Assembly (NCBI RefSeq): GCF_000331305.1
Contig: NZ_KB217478.1
Coordinates: forward strand, 6,063,646-6,127,645
Length of the DNA stretch: 64,000 nucleotides
Origin: Calothrix sp. PCC 7103
GTDB lineage: Bacteria; Cyanobacteriota; Cyanobacteriia; Cyanobacteriales; Nostocaceae
Reading direction: 5' to 3'
Positions 50,137-58,480 of this stretch are shown in pieces; the first letter of the stretch is position 1; the number at the start of each line of letters is the position of its first letter. The notes below the pieces were generated by a model. The model was not told where the DNA came from. It made no database searches and saw only the letters and a program-made list of their open reading frames with translations. A program made the translations under genes and the position numbers.

Positions 50137-51162
50137 TTATTTTGAGTCAATAGTCATTTGGATTGACATTTGCTGGTTCATCGTTATTTCTTTCTTACTA
50201 TTTGCGGGTGTCATTCCCCACAGCGAGTTAGCTGAAATTGATACGTTAGAACTAACTGGCATTAATTTATTCATGTTGATTTGCGCTTGTCCCTGACCTT
50301 TGCCGTCATATGATTTAACAGTCATTGTCACTCCAGCAGGCGCCTGGGGCAAGTTTAATTTTTGTTGTCCTGGTACTTGTTGTTCAATTGTGACGTTGAA
50401 AGTCGCAAGATTATCTTTCATGCTAACCAACTCGTACAATGCACTTTGATTAACTGTCATTCCACTGACATTAACACTTTCAGTAGTACGCCATTTGGCG
50501 CCAACACCTACAGCTTCTAGTGGAAAAGGTGTAGACAGTTGCTGCATAGAATTTGAGAATTGGTCGATGTATTGCTTAAGGCTGTTGTCTATACCTTGGG
50601 GAAGGGTAAGATTTGCTTGTTTGGTTTGCCCACGACTATCAACTACTGCCGTACCTTTCATTCCAGTCAGCTTTTTAATTTCACCGCGCATCTTGCTAAT
50701 AGCTGCTGGTGGTAATGATGTATCACCTTGAACATCAACGTCTTTATAAGAAAACTCATAATGTACATCACCGTTCGGTTCAACCTTTGTTACCACAACA
50801 TCAGTCTTCATTATTGTTGCAGGCATTTTAAAGGCTGGTGAAGGTTTACCCTCAAAAGAAATAACCATGTCAACATTAACCTTCATATCAGCGAGTTCTC
50901 TTGTGCCTACAACTGGTTTTATCCGTAATTCTTGGCGTGGTTCGGCACCTGCGGAAATTAATTCAACCTTGGCTTTAGCAGCAGGGGTAATTTTTGGTGT
51001 ATTAACTGGTGTATTAACTGGTGTATTAACTGGTGTATTAGATTGTTGCTTGTTAATAGTTGGTTTGACCGCAGGAGTTTTAGCATTAGCTATGATAAAA
51101 GGTTTTATACCCATGCCAGCAATGAAAAATGCTATACCAGTAATAATGATGCTTTTTTTCAT
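50137..51162 (-). CDS. Exported DUF6263-like protein
   Basis: 341 residues. N-terminal hydrophobic segment (IIITGIAFFIAGMGIKPFII), then a Pro/Thr spacer with repeated NTPV units, then a beta-rich domain (VNVDMVISFEGKPSPAFKMP; VEPNGDVHYEFSYKDVDVQG; GVGAKWRTTESVNVSGM). I associate this with the DUF6263 family; function is not known. A Fur-box-like sequence lies about 45 bases upstream of the start. Confidence 0.6.
   Translation of the reverse strand: MKKSIIITGIAFFIAGMGIKPFIIANAKTPAVKPTINKQQSNTPVNTPVNTPVNTPKITPAAKAKVELISAGAEPRQELRIKPVVGTRELADMKVNVDMVISFEGKPSPAFKMPATIMKTDVVVTKVEPNGDVHYEFSYKDVDVQGDTSLPPAAISKMRGEIKKLTGMKGTAVVDSRGQTKQANLTLPQGIDNSLKQYIDQFSNSMQQLSTPFPLEAVGVGAKWRTTESVNVSGMTVNQSALYELVSMKDNLATFNVTIEQQVPGQQKLNLPQAPAGVTMTVKSYDGKGQGQAQINMNKLMPVSSNVSISANSLWGMTPANSKKEITMNQQMSIQMTIDSK
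50996..51040. repeat. 12-bp tandem repeat in the DUF6263-like gene
   Basis: About 3.75 perfect copies of GGTGTATTAACT on the plus strand, coding on the minus strand for the repeated NTPV unit of the spacer after the signal segment. A likely slippage-prone length variant. Confidence 0.85.
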
Positions 51163-51475
51163 GACTAAACCAAATTTTTTGATTTTGACTTTAATAATTG
51201 TGACTTAAATGATGACGATTATCATGTTCATTTGAATTCATCGTATACTTATAGACGATGCCAAGAACACTTAGTGCCTAGGATTGTTGTACATACATTT
51301 TTACATAGGCACCTTAATTCAATATAAGTTATAAAAATTACAAAATTATTAAGTGTTTGTACGTCAATAATAAATTTTTGTAGAAGCAATGAGGGTGTTA
51401 AGGGCTTTGAACGATGTTAAAGGTGTCCGTTAGTATAGTGCCATTAGAGCGCGAAAATCAGAAAAACAGACTTTT
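51163..51475. other. Divergent intergenic region
   Basis: 313 bases between the DUF6263-like gene and ribokinase. It contains a Fur-box-like element at 51205. Otherwise nothing distinctive. Confidence 0.5.
51205..51226. promoter_or_regulatory. Weak Fur-box-like sequence
   Basis: On the minus strand ATGATAATCGTCATCATT, matching nine contiguous bases of the Fur core with a poorer right half. It sits about 45 bases before the DUF6263-like start codon, a suitable place for control of that gene. Confidence 0.35.
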
Positions 51476-52411
51476 ATGACAGTTATCGTCTTCGGCAGCA
51501 TTAATATAGATTTAATCGCGACAGCACCCAGATTACCCGTCGCCGGCGAAACGCTTTTGGGAGAAGAATTTTTCAAAGCACCTGGTGGAAAAGGTGCTAA
51601 CCAAGCAGTTGCCAGTGCCCGTTTAGGAATTAGTACACATATTGTTGGACGAGTGGGTGCCCATAGTTTTGGTGCCGAATTAGTAAACAGCTTACAAGCA
51701 GCGGGTGTAAGAACCGATAATGTATCAATCGAAGCAAATGCTAGTTCAGGTGTAGCCGTTATTATCGTTGATGCTCAAGGCGAAAATCAAATTATTGTGA
51801 TTCCAGGCGCCAATGGACTATTAGATAATGAAGACGTTGAAAGGCTTACAAACTTATTACCACGTGCAAAAGCATTACTATTACAATTTGAAGTCCCAAT
51901 GGCTGCTGTAGTTGCTGCCGCCAAAGCAGGTCATAATGCTGGTGTCAAAGTTATCCTTGACCCAGCCCCCGTACAATTAGATGTACCATCAGAAATATAT
52001 TCTTTAGTAGACATAATTACACCCAACGAAGTCGAAGTAAGACAACTTGTTGGTTTTCCGGTAGACAATGAGGAATCCGCAGCAAAAGCCGCTCAAATCC
52101 TGTTACAACGCGGAGTCAAATGCGCCATCATTAAACTTGGCGCCAAAGGAGTATATTGCGCCACCAAAGAAGAAAACTTTTTTATACCAGCATTTCCTGT
52201 ACAAGCAGTAGACACAACAGCAGCGGGAGACGCATTTAGTGGTGGACTAGCAGCAGCAATCGAAGCAGAATTATCTTTACGTGAATGTGTCACATGGGGT
52301 GCCGCAGCAGGAGCAATAGCAGCCACAAGACCAGGCGCCCAACCATCATTACCCGACAGATACATGTTTGAAGCATTTTTAAAAGAGAGAGGAATAGAAA
52401 TTAAAAGTTAG
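51476..52411 (+). CDS. rbsK: Ribokinase
   Basis: 311 residues, PfkB family. The N-terminal signature is APGGKGANQAVASARLG, and the C-terminal one DTTAAGDAFSGGLAAA with the catalytic Asp in the GD pair. It phosphorylates ribose to ribose-5-phosphate. With the nucleoside hydrolase 9 bases downstream it makes a nucleoside salvage pair: the hydrolase frees ribose, which this kinase captures. Confidence 0.95.
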   Translation: MTVIVFGSINIDLIATAPRLPVAGETLLGEEFFKAPGGKGANQAVASARLGISTHIVGRVGAHSFGAELVNSLQAAGVRTDNVSIEANASSGVAVIIVDAQGENQIIVIPGANGLLDNEDVERLTNLLPRAKALLLQFEVPMAAVVAAAKAGHNAGVKVILDPAPVQLDVPSEIYSLVDIITPNEVEVRQLVGFPVDNEESAAKAAQILLQRGVKCAIIKLGAKGVYCATKEENFFIPAFPVQAVDTTAAGDAFSGGLAAAIEAELSLRECVTWGAAAGAIAATRPGAQPSLPDRYMFEAFLKERGIEIKS

Positions 52412-52420
52412 GAGTTAGTT

Positions 52421-53353
52421 TTGTTGAAAGAACTTGTATTGTTAGACCACGATGGCGCCGTTGATGATTTTCTTGCTGTCATGCTTTTGATGACGATAGA
52501 AAATGTTAAGCCTATTGGTGTTATTGTCACCCCTGCTGACTGTTACATTCAACCAGCAGTCAGCGCAACACGTAAAATCTTAGACCTAATGGGTTTTTCT
52601 CACGTGAGCGTAGCAGAAAGTACCGTTCGTGGAATCAATCCATTTCCATACCTATACCGTCGTGACTCCTTTGTTATCGATAACCTGCCAATTCTTAACC
52701 AGAAAGATACGTACACAAGCATGTTACTTGCAGAACCGGGTCAAGACTTTATGATACGCGCATTACAACAAGCACCCGAACCCGTCACGTTATTAATAAC
52801 AGGCCCATTAACTAACCTCGCATATGCACTAGATCAAGCCCCGGATATTGAAAGTAAAATTCGGCGCCTAATTTGGATGGGAGGCGCCTTGAATGTAGCA
52901 GGTAACGTAGAAAAAAATTGGGAATCTGGACAAGATGGTTCTGCTGAATGGAACGCTTACTGGGACCCAAAAGCAGTTGCGCGCGTCTGGGAAAGTTCAA
53001 TAGAAATAATAATGTGTTCGCTAGATATCACAAACAACGTTCCAGTTACGCCTGAATTTGTCCAAAAAATAGGCAAACAGCGTCAATATGATATATCAGA
53101 TTTAGCAGGACAATGTTATGCCTTAGTAATTTCTCAAGATTATTATGCCTGGGATGTGCTAGCAACTTCATATTTAGGTCATCCACAAGCATTTGAATTA
53201 AAAGAACTAGAAACAGAAATTATAGCCACAGGTAAAAGTCAGGGAAGAACCAAAGTTGTTCAAAAAGGAAGAAAGATTTTAGCAATGGACAAAGTTGATA
53301 CAGATTGGTTTTATAGTTATATTTTGCAACAATGGAAAAGGTCGGTTGGGTGA
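52421..53353 (+). CDS. Nucleoside hydrolase
   Basis: 310 residues from a TTG at 52421 with GGAG 7 bases before it (a second TTG follows at once). The N-terminus LLDHDGAVDDFLAVMLL holds the DxDxxxDD calcium site of inosine-uridine hydrolases; VTLLITGPLTNLAYAL and RLIWMGGALNVAGN are further family blocks. It cleaves the N-glycosidic bond of ribonucleosides. It forms an operon with rbsK. A GTTGGGT...ACCCAAC inverted repeat overlaps its 3' end. Confidence 0.92.
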   Translation: MLKELVLLDHDGAVDDFLAVMLLMTIENVKPIGVIVTPADCYIQPAVSATRKILDLMGFSHVSVAESTVRGINPFPYLYRRDSFVIDNLPILNQKDTYTSMLLAEPGQDFMIRALQQAPEPVTLLITGPLTNLAYALDQAPDIESKIRRLIWMGGALNVAGNVEKNWESGQDGSAEWNAYWDPKAVARVWESSIEIIMCSLDITNNVPVTPEFVQKIGKQRQYDISDLAGQCYALVISQDYYAWDVLATSYLGHPQAFELKELETEIIATGKSQGRTKVVQKGRKILAMDKVDTDWFYSYILQQWKRSVG

Positions 53354-53387
53354 AGCAACAGCGCAACCCAACATAACCAAGAATATC

Positions 53388-53501
53388 CAATACTGCTCGG
53401 TTAAGAAAATTCTATAGAACGATAAACCTTGTAGAGACGCGATTAATCGCGTCTCTACGTACCCGAAATCAACGCAAAAAATCCTTAACCGAGCAGTATT
53501 G
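53388..53501. mobile_element. MITE-like element with a nested family 1 palindrome
   Basis: Perfect 18-bp terminal inverted repeats, CAATACTGCTCGGTTAAG at one end and its complement at the other, 114 bases in all. A 28-bp family 1 palindrome sits inside. No coding capacity. The termini resemble ends of IS elements as I remember them from cyanobacteria, so it may be a non-autonomous derivative. Confidence 0.7.
53431..53458. repeat. 28-bp palindrome, family 1, nested in the MITE-like element
   Basis: Identical to the copies at 13424, 47438 and 47610, near the middle of the 114-bp element. Confidence 0.9.
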
Positions 53502-53516
53502 CAACAATATCTAGCT

Positions 53517-53987
53517 TCATATTTCAATTTGAGTAGAAGCATCCCCAACAGATGAACTATCATTCTTAGCCAAAAACTTTGTACTAATCCAAAAAGTTAG
53601 GATATGTGAAAGCAACCCCATAGGGCCAGCAAATAAACACAGCGCTAACGAGTGAAAAGTCCACACCCCAGTTTTTTGCCCTTCCAAATAAATATACCGA
53701 CCCACAAACAAGTCCATCACCAAAAAATGAATCCATCCTGTAGCTGCGGCAGTTTCATCGGCAAAAAATCTAGCAATATCCGCTAACTGTGGGTTTGATA
53801 AAGCTTGAGCATTTTCTGGTGTAATGCTACTGGCAAATAGATACACATACGTTAACGCTAAAGGAATAAATGGAATATAAGACTCCATTATCTTTTGCGT
53901 AACCTTCCACTTTGGCAATAAAATCATCAAAGCCCAAAATGGTAGTACAATTAAATTAGCAACGTTAAAAATTTGAGAAATATTCAT
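53517..53987 (-). CDS. ABA4-like (DUF4281) membrane protein
   Basis: 156 residues with about four membrane helices. Blocks include ANLIVLPFWALMILLPKW, ATGWIHFLVMDLFVGRYIYL and FAGPMGLLSHILTFWI. These match the ABA4-like family; plant ABA4 is required for neoxanthin formation. Here it lies near crtO genes, so a link to xanthophylls is plausible but unproven in cyanobacteria. Its start overlaps the stop of the NUDIX gene by 4 bases (ATGA). Confidence 0.85.
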   Translation of the reverse strand: MNISQIFNVANLIVLPFWALMILLPKWKVTQKIMESYIPFIPLALTYVYLFASSITPENAQALSNPQLADIARFFADETAAATGWIHFLVMDLFVGRYIYLEGQKTGVWTFHSLALCLFAGPMGLLSHILTFWISTKFLAKNDSSSVGDASTQIEI

Positions 53988-54538
53988 AGAGTATTTAAAA
54001 AATTTAAACCTAATAATAAAGCAGCAATGCTACTAACCACACAAATCTCACCACTTTCTATTTTACTTAAAACTTCATCAATCGGAATTAACAAAACATC
54101 AATTTCTTCTGTAACATCTAAATTTTGCTCGCTCACCTTAACTGCATTCTGTGCTAAAAACAAATGTAGTTGATTTGTATCTTTACTTGGCGCATTATAA
54201 AGCGTAGCAATTTTCTTCACATCTTGCGAGCTATACCCAGTTTCTTCTTCTAACTCTCTCAAAGCTGCTGATAAAGGATTTTCATTTTCAGCGTTAAACC
54301 CTCCTGCAGGAATTTCTATAAAAAAATCTTCCATAGCGTGCCTATACTGTCTAACAAATATAACTTCTTGATTAGGAGTAATTGCTAAAACAAAAGCAAT
54401 ATCGGGTTTAATATGTACAAAAAAATCATCTATCACTTTCCCATTGGGTAATTCAATTTCATCACGTCTAACTTTACACCAACGATGATTAATAACAGTT
54501 TCTGATTGTAAAAGCTTCCATTTTTGAAGTTCTGTCAT
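53984..54538 (-). CDS. NUDIX hydrolase (ADP-ribose pyrophosphatase-like)
   Basis: 184 residues from ATG 54538 (MTELQKWKLLQSETVINHRW); a hydrophobic upstream extension to 54586 is probably not translated. The NUDIX box GFNAENENPLSAALREL-EEETGY is complete (E, REL, EEE, G all present). VRQYRHAMEDFFIEIPAGG is typical of ADP-ribose pyrophosphatases. Coupled to the ABA4-like gene. Confidence 0.93.
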   Translation of the reverse strand: MTELQKWKLLQSETVINHRWCKVRRDEIELPNGKVIDDFFVHIKPDIAFVLAITPNQEVIFVRQYRHAMEDFFIEIPAGGFNAENENPLSAALRELEEETGYSSQDVKKIATLYNAPSKDTNQLHLFLAQNAVKVSEQNLDVTEEIDVLLIPIDEVLSKIESGEICVVSSIAALLLGLNFLNTL

Positions 54539-54627
54539 AAACAATATTAAGAAAATTAAACAAAAGAAATAAAAATCCTTGTACAAAGATATATCATATA
54601 ATATACCCTCTATGATAGATTTATATT

Positions 54628-54639
54628 ACTCGCGAAAGA
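54628..54639 (+). promoter_or_regulatory. ACTCGCGAAAGA motif upstream of crtO
   Basis: The same 12-mer occurs upstream of the truncated second crtO (57340-57351), at about 61-72 bases from each start codon. It may be a shared regulatory site or a remnant of the gene duplication. Confidence 0.4.
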
Positions 54640-54700
54640 TGTAAGTACACAAATAACTTTCTAATATTTGTAAAGGTTATTCATTACCAAAATATAAACT

Positions 54701-56395
54701 ATGCAAGAGTCTTATGATGTGGTGATTATCGGCGCCGGACACAACGGGTTGGTGTGCGCTGCGTATTTGCTTAAAGCTGGCTATAGTGTGCTGTTACTCG
54801 AAAAGCGTTCTGTACCTGGTGGCGCCGCAACAACAGAGGAATGTATACCAGAGGCGCCTGGGTTTAAATTTAATCTATGTGCTATAGACCACGAGTTTAT
54901 ACATCTTGGACCAGTAGTTCAAGAATTAGAACTCGAAAAATACGGTTTAGAGTATTTGGAGTGCGACCCAGTAGTATTTTGTCCACATCCAGACGGAAAA
55001 TACTTTTTAGGGCATAAATCAGTCGAAAAAACTTGTGCTGAAATCGGGCGTTACAATGAGCGCGATGCGAAGAAATACGCAGACTTTACAAGTTACTGGC
55101 AGCACGCCATTGGTGCAATGATACCAATGTTCAATGCTCCTCCAAAATCAGTTATAGATATATTTGGTAACTATGACATCGCCAAAATTAAAGATTTATT
55201 CTCGGTAGTAGGTTCGCCGAATAAAACTTTAGATTTTGTTCGCACCATGCTAACCAGTGCAGAAGATATTCTTAACGAATGGTTCGACGAGGAATTTCTC
55301 AAAGCACCATTATCACGACTTGCCGCAGAACTAGGAGCGCCACCTTCACAGAAAAACCTCGCTATCGGTGTAATGATGATGGCAATGCGTCATGACCCAG
55401 GTATGGCACGTCCACGCGGTGGTACAGGTGCCTTAGTGCAAGCCTTAGTCAACTTAGTAACAAGCTTAGGCGGTAAAATTTTATGTGACCAACACATCGA
55501 AAAAGTGCTAGTCGATGATGGTAAAGCCGTCGGTGTTAGAGCAGCAGGTGGTAACGAATACCGCGCCAAATATGGTGTAATCTCTAATATCGATGCTAAA
55601 CGAGTATTTCTACAGTTGATGGATGCTAGCGATGTCGATGCTGCTGATAAAAATTTACGAGAGCGCTTAGAACGTCGTATAGTCAATAATAATGAGACAA
55701 TTCTTAAAATAGACTTAGCAATAGACGAGCCTTTACATTTCCCCAACCACGAACACAAAGACGAATATTTGGTAGGGTCAATATTAATTGCCGACTCAAT
55801 GATGCATGTTGAAAGGGCACATAGTCTATGTACACTCGGAGAAATTCCCGATGCAGACCCCTCAATGTATGTAGTCATGCCAAGCTTCCGCGACCCATCC
55901 TTGGCGCCAAATGGAAAACACACAGTATGGATTGAATTTTTTGCACCATATCAAATAGCAGGTGCCGAGGGAACAGGGTTAAGAGGTACAGGTTGGACTG
56001 ACGAATTAAAAAACAAAGTTGCTGACAAAGTAGTTGATAAACTAGCGCATTACTCACCCAACTTAAAAAACTCCATCATCGCGCGTCGAGTTGAAAGTCC
56101 CGCAGAACTAGGAGAAAGATTAGGCGCCTATAAAGGCAACTACTATCATATAGATATGACCCTAGACCAAATGGTATTCTTCCGTCCATTACCAGAAATA
56201 GCCAACTACAAAACACCCATTGACAACCTATTTCTAACAGGTGCAGGAACTCACCCAGGTGGTTCAATATCAGGAATGCCAGGAAGAAACTGCGCGCGAG
56301 TATTCCTCCAAACACACCGTCCCATAGCTCAAACACTCAAAGATGCAAGAGATGCCATAGCTTCCACAGTCTCCTCAGTCTTCAAAATAAATTAA
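54701..56395 (+). CDS. crtO: CrtO-type beta-carotene ketolase
   Basis: 564 residues, FAD-dependent amine oxidase/phytoene desaturase superfamily. The dinucleotide-binding loop is DVVIIGAGHNGLVCAAYLLK; then ALLLEKR-type E and GGAATTEE; the late block FLTGAGTHPGGSISGMPGRN is the family flavin signature. The CrtO family makes echinenone or canthaxanthin from beta-carotene by adding keto groups at the beta rings; the exact product is not seen from sequence. The intact copy of a pair; see 57413. Confidence 0.88.
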   Translation: MQESYDVVIIGAGHNGLVCAAYLLKAGYSVLLLEKRSVPGGAATTEECIPEAPGFKFNLCAIDHEFIHLGPVVQELELEKYGLEYLECDPVVFCPHPDGKYFLGHKSVEKTCAEIGRYNERDAKKYADFTSYWQHAIGAMIPMFNAPPKSVIDIFGNYDIAKIKDLFSVVGSPNKTLDFVRTMLTSAEDILNEWFDEEFLKAPLSRLAAELGAPPSQKNLAIGVMMMAMRHDPGMARPRGGTGALVQALVNLVTSLGGKILCDQHIEKVLVDDGKAVGVRAAGGNEYRAKYGVISNIDAKRVFLQLMDASDVDAADKNLRERLERRIVNNNETILKIDLAIDEPLHFPNHEHKDEYLVGSILIADSMMHVERAHSLCTLGEIPDADPSMYVVMPSFRDPSLAPNGKHTVWIEFFAPYQIAGAEGTGLRGTGWTDELKNKVADKVVDKLAHYSPNLKNSIIARRVESPAELGERLGAYKGNYYHIDMTLDQMVFFRPLPEIANYKTPIDNLFLTGAGTHPGGSISGMPGRNCARVFLQTHRPIAQTLKDARDAIASTVSSVFKIN

Positions 56396-56402
56396 ATTGT
56401 GG

Positions 56403-56421
56403 TACAGGCATCCTGCCTGTA
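56403..56421. repeat. TACAGGC/GCCTGTA palindrome
   Basis: TACAGGCATCCTGCCTGTA, a 7-bp stem just after the crtO stop, related to family 2. Confidence 0.6.
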
Positions 56422-56472
56422 CATACAATTAAAATATAAACGTAACAAACTCCCAAACTTAAAAACGTAACA

Positions 56473-57096
56473 GTGCCATACAGCGACTTTAAAACCCTTG
56501 ATAAAGCAATTAACGACTTAAACCTGACTCTTGAGGAAAGTCATGACTTGTTTGCCAACATCAGTCCTATCCAACCATCCCAAAAATTAAAAGACGCTTT
56601 AGAAGAAACTTTAGAACTTGCGACTAATATCAGTACAGAGAAAGCAAGGTCTGAATTAATATTAACTCCAGTGCTTTTGGAAATTAGAAGAATTTTCCAA
56701 GGTAAAATAGGTTATTTTTCAGGTAACTATTTTAATGTAGATGACAGCAGAGGACTTAATGGTTTGTGTGATTTTATATTGAGCGCATCAGAAAACCAAT
56801 TATTAATCACTGCCCCAGTTATTACATTGGTTGAAGCCAAAGACAACGACTTAAAACAGGGTTTAGGACAATGTGTTGCTGAAATGTTTGCGGCTCAAAT
56901 ATTTAACGAGCGTAAAGGGCAGATTCAAACAATATATGGCGCCATATCAACTGGTACACTGTGGAAATTTTTAATGCTTCAAGGACAAACTGTAAAAATT
57001 GATAGAACAGAATATTTTATTACGCAAATAGATAAAATTATTGGAATTTTAGCTGAACCATTTAAGACAATTTTTTCTAGAAAAGTCTCGGCTTAA
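56473..57096 (+). CDS. Uncharacterised protein with a PD-(D/E)XK-like core
   Basis: 207 residues from GTG 56473. The central region GLCDFILSASENQLL then VITLVEAKDNDLKQGLGQCVAE has the Asp and ExK arrangement of restriction-like nucleases, followed by an amphipathic helix. No other domain. It belongs, by memory, to a cyanobacterial hypothetical family. Nuclease activity is a guess; the gene is complete with normal context between the two crtO genes. Confidence 0.6.
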   Translation: MPYSDFKTLDKAINDLNLTLEESHDLFANISPIQPSQKLKDALEETLELATNISTEKARSELILTPVLLEIRRIFQGKIGYFSGNYFNVDDSRGLNGLCDFILSASENQLLITAPVITLVEAKDNDLKQGLGQCVAEMFAAQIFNERKGQIQTIYGAISTGTLWKFLMLQGQTVKIDRTEYFITQIDKIIGILAEPFKTIFSRKVSA

Positions 57097-57412
57097 TTAA
57101 ACTGTATGGTATAAATTCTCAAAGCTAGAGATGTAACAGCAAGTGTGCAAGCTATAAAATAATAGTTTATAAGCTTTTGTGATTATAGTTTGCACTGGTA
57201 TATTTAATTCTTGTGGGATGGGCTTTCTCTTACCCCATCCTCCGCCCAACCTCCATCTAGATGCTTCGTTCTTCAGCATGACATGAGGGATGACATGAGG
57301 GGGAAAAACGAAAAATAAGTCAAATAGCTGGTTTGTATAACTCGCGAAAGAGTAAAATTATCTACATGCTTCTTAACATCAGTGAATATACCTTATTATT
57401 TACTCCTTAACG
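57097..57412. other. Intergenic region before the second crtO
   Basis: 316 bases. It includes a fragment of the TGTCAT-type repeat (CTTCAGCATGACATGAGG at about 57268) with a short tandem GATGACATGAG, and the motif at 57340. No gene seen. Confidence 0.5.
57340..57351 (+). promoter_or_regulatory. ACTCGCGAAAGA motif upstream of the second crtO
   Basis: Second copy of the 12-mer seen at 54628, at about the same distance from the start codon. Confidence 0.4.
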
Positions 57413-58348
57413 ATGGAAGCATACGATGTTGTAATAATCGGTGCCGGACATAATGCGTTAGTATGCGCCGCCTATCTCCTCAAAGCAGGGTACAGCGTTC
57501 TACTGCTTGAAGCGCGCTCTATACCTGGAGGAGGTGCCACAACTGAAGAACTGCTACCAAAAGAGGCGCCTGGTTTTAAATTTAACCCTTGTGCGATTAA
57601 TCACCTATTTATTTTCTTAGGGCCTGTAATTGAAGAATTAGAATTACGGAAATACGGTTTAGAATATCTAACTTGTGACCCAGTAGCATTTTGCCCGCAT
57701 CCCGACGGAAAGTACTTTTTAGCACATCAGTCTGTAGAAAAAACATGTGCAGAAATTGCCCGCTTTAGTAAGAGTGATGCCCAAGGGTATGCTGAATATA
57801 TTGAATTTTGGCAGCGGTTTATTAAAGCAGTAACACCATTTTTTAATACGGCGCCTAAATCAATAGTAGATATTGCAGGTAGCTACGGGTTGACACATCT
57901 ACAAGATTTTTTGTCTATTTTAGGTGGCCCAGACACAACCCTAGATTTAGTTCGTACCTTGTTGAGTAGTCCTATGGACAATATCAACGAGTATTTTGAC
58001 TCCGAATTTGTCAAAGCTCCATTAGCAAGACTTTCAGCAGAACTAAGTTCACCACCTTCACAAAAAGCTATGTCATTCGGAGCGATGATGATGGCACTGC
58101 GACACAACCCAGGTATGGCACGTCCACGTGGTGGTACAGGCGCCTTGACAAAAGCACTAGTAAATTGCGTTAAAAGTTTAGGGGGAGTAATTTTAACTGA
58201 CCAAAGACTTGAAAATGTATTAATAGATAATGGTAAAGCTGTCGGTGTGCGAGTAAGTAACGGTAAAGAATACCGTGCCAACAAAGGTGTAATTTCAAGT
58301 CTTGATGCCAAACGGTTATTTTTACAGCTAATGGATGGCAGTGATGTT
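57413..58348 (+). pseudogene. Second crtO-type gene, truncated by an IS200/IS605 element
   Basis: About 312 codons match the first 310 residues of the intact CrtO (DVVIIGAGHNALVCAAYLLK; GMARPRGGTGALTKALV; DAKRLFLQLMDGSDV). Homology stops at SDV near 58348, after which the frame reads five IS-derived residues and ends. The C-terminal 250 residues, with the substrate part and the final flavin signature, are not found on the other side of the IS. The gene is thus likely inactive. It may have had a different specificity; the copies share perhaps two residues in three. Confidence 0.85.
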
Positions 58349-58480
58349 GTTGAACTCTCCTCCTGTTGAAACATGGAGGATTCTTTTTACGATGTTGCTT
58401 CGTGGGATAAATCCGCACTCCGCAACGTTTTACGTCTGTATTTTCGGGACAAGTCCCTAAACACGTCGCAACGTTGTGGC
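58349..58480 (-). ncRNA. Possible TnpB guide RNA (omega RNA)
   Basis: In IS200/IS605 elements the guide RNA is made from the 3' end of tnpB and the right end, with the guide taken from flanking DNA. Here that places it at about 58480-58349 on the minus strand, reading into the crtO remnant. Extent is inferred, not seen. Confidence 0.4.

Noticed and set aside
54538-54586. Longer start of the NUDIX protein with a hydrophobic N-terminus
   Set aside because: The extra 16 residues are not typical of the family, and MTELQKW at 54538 is the usual kind of start.
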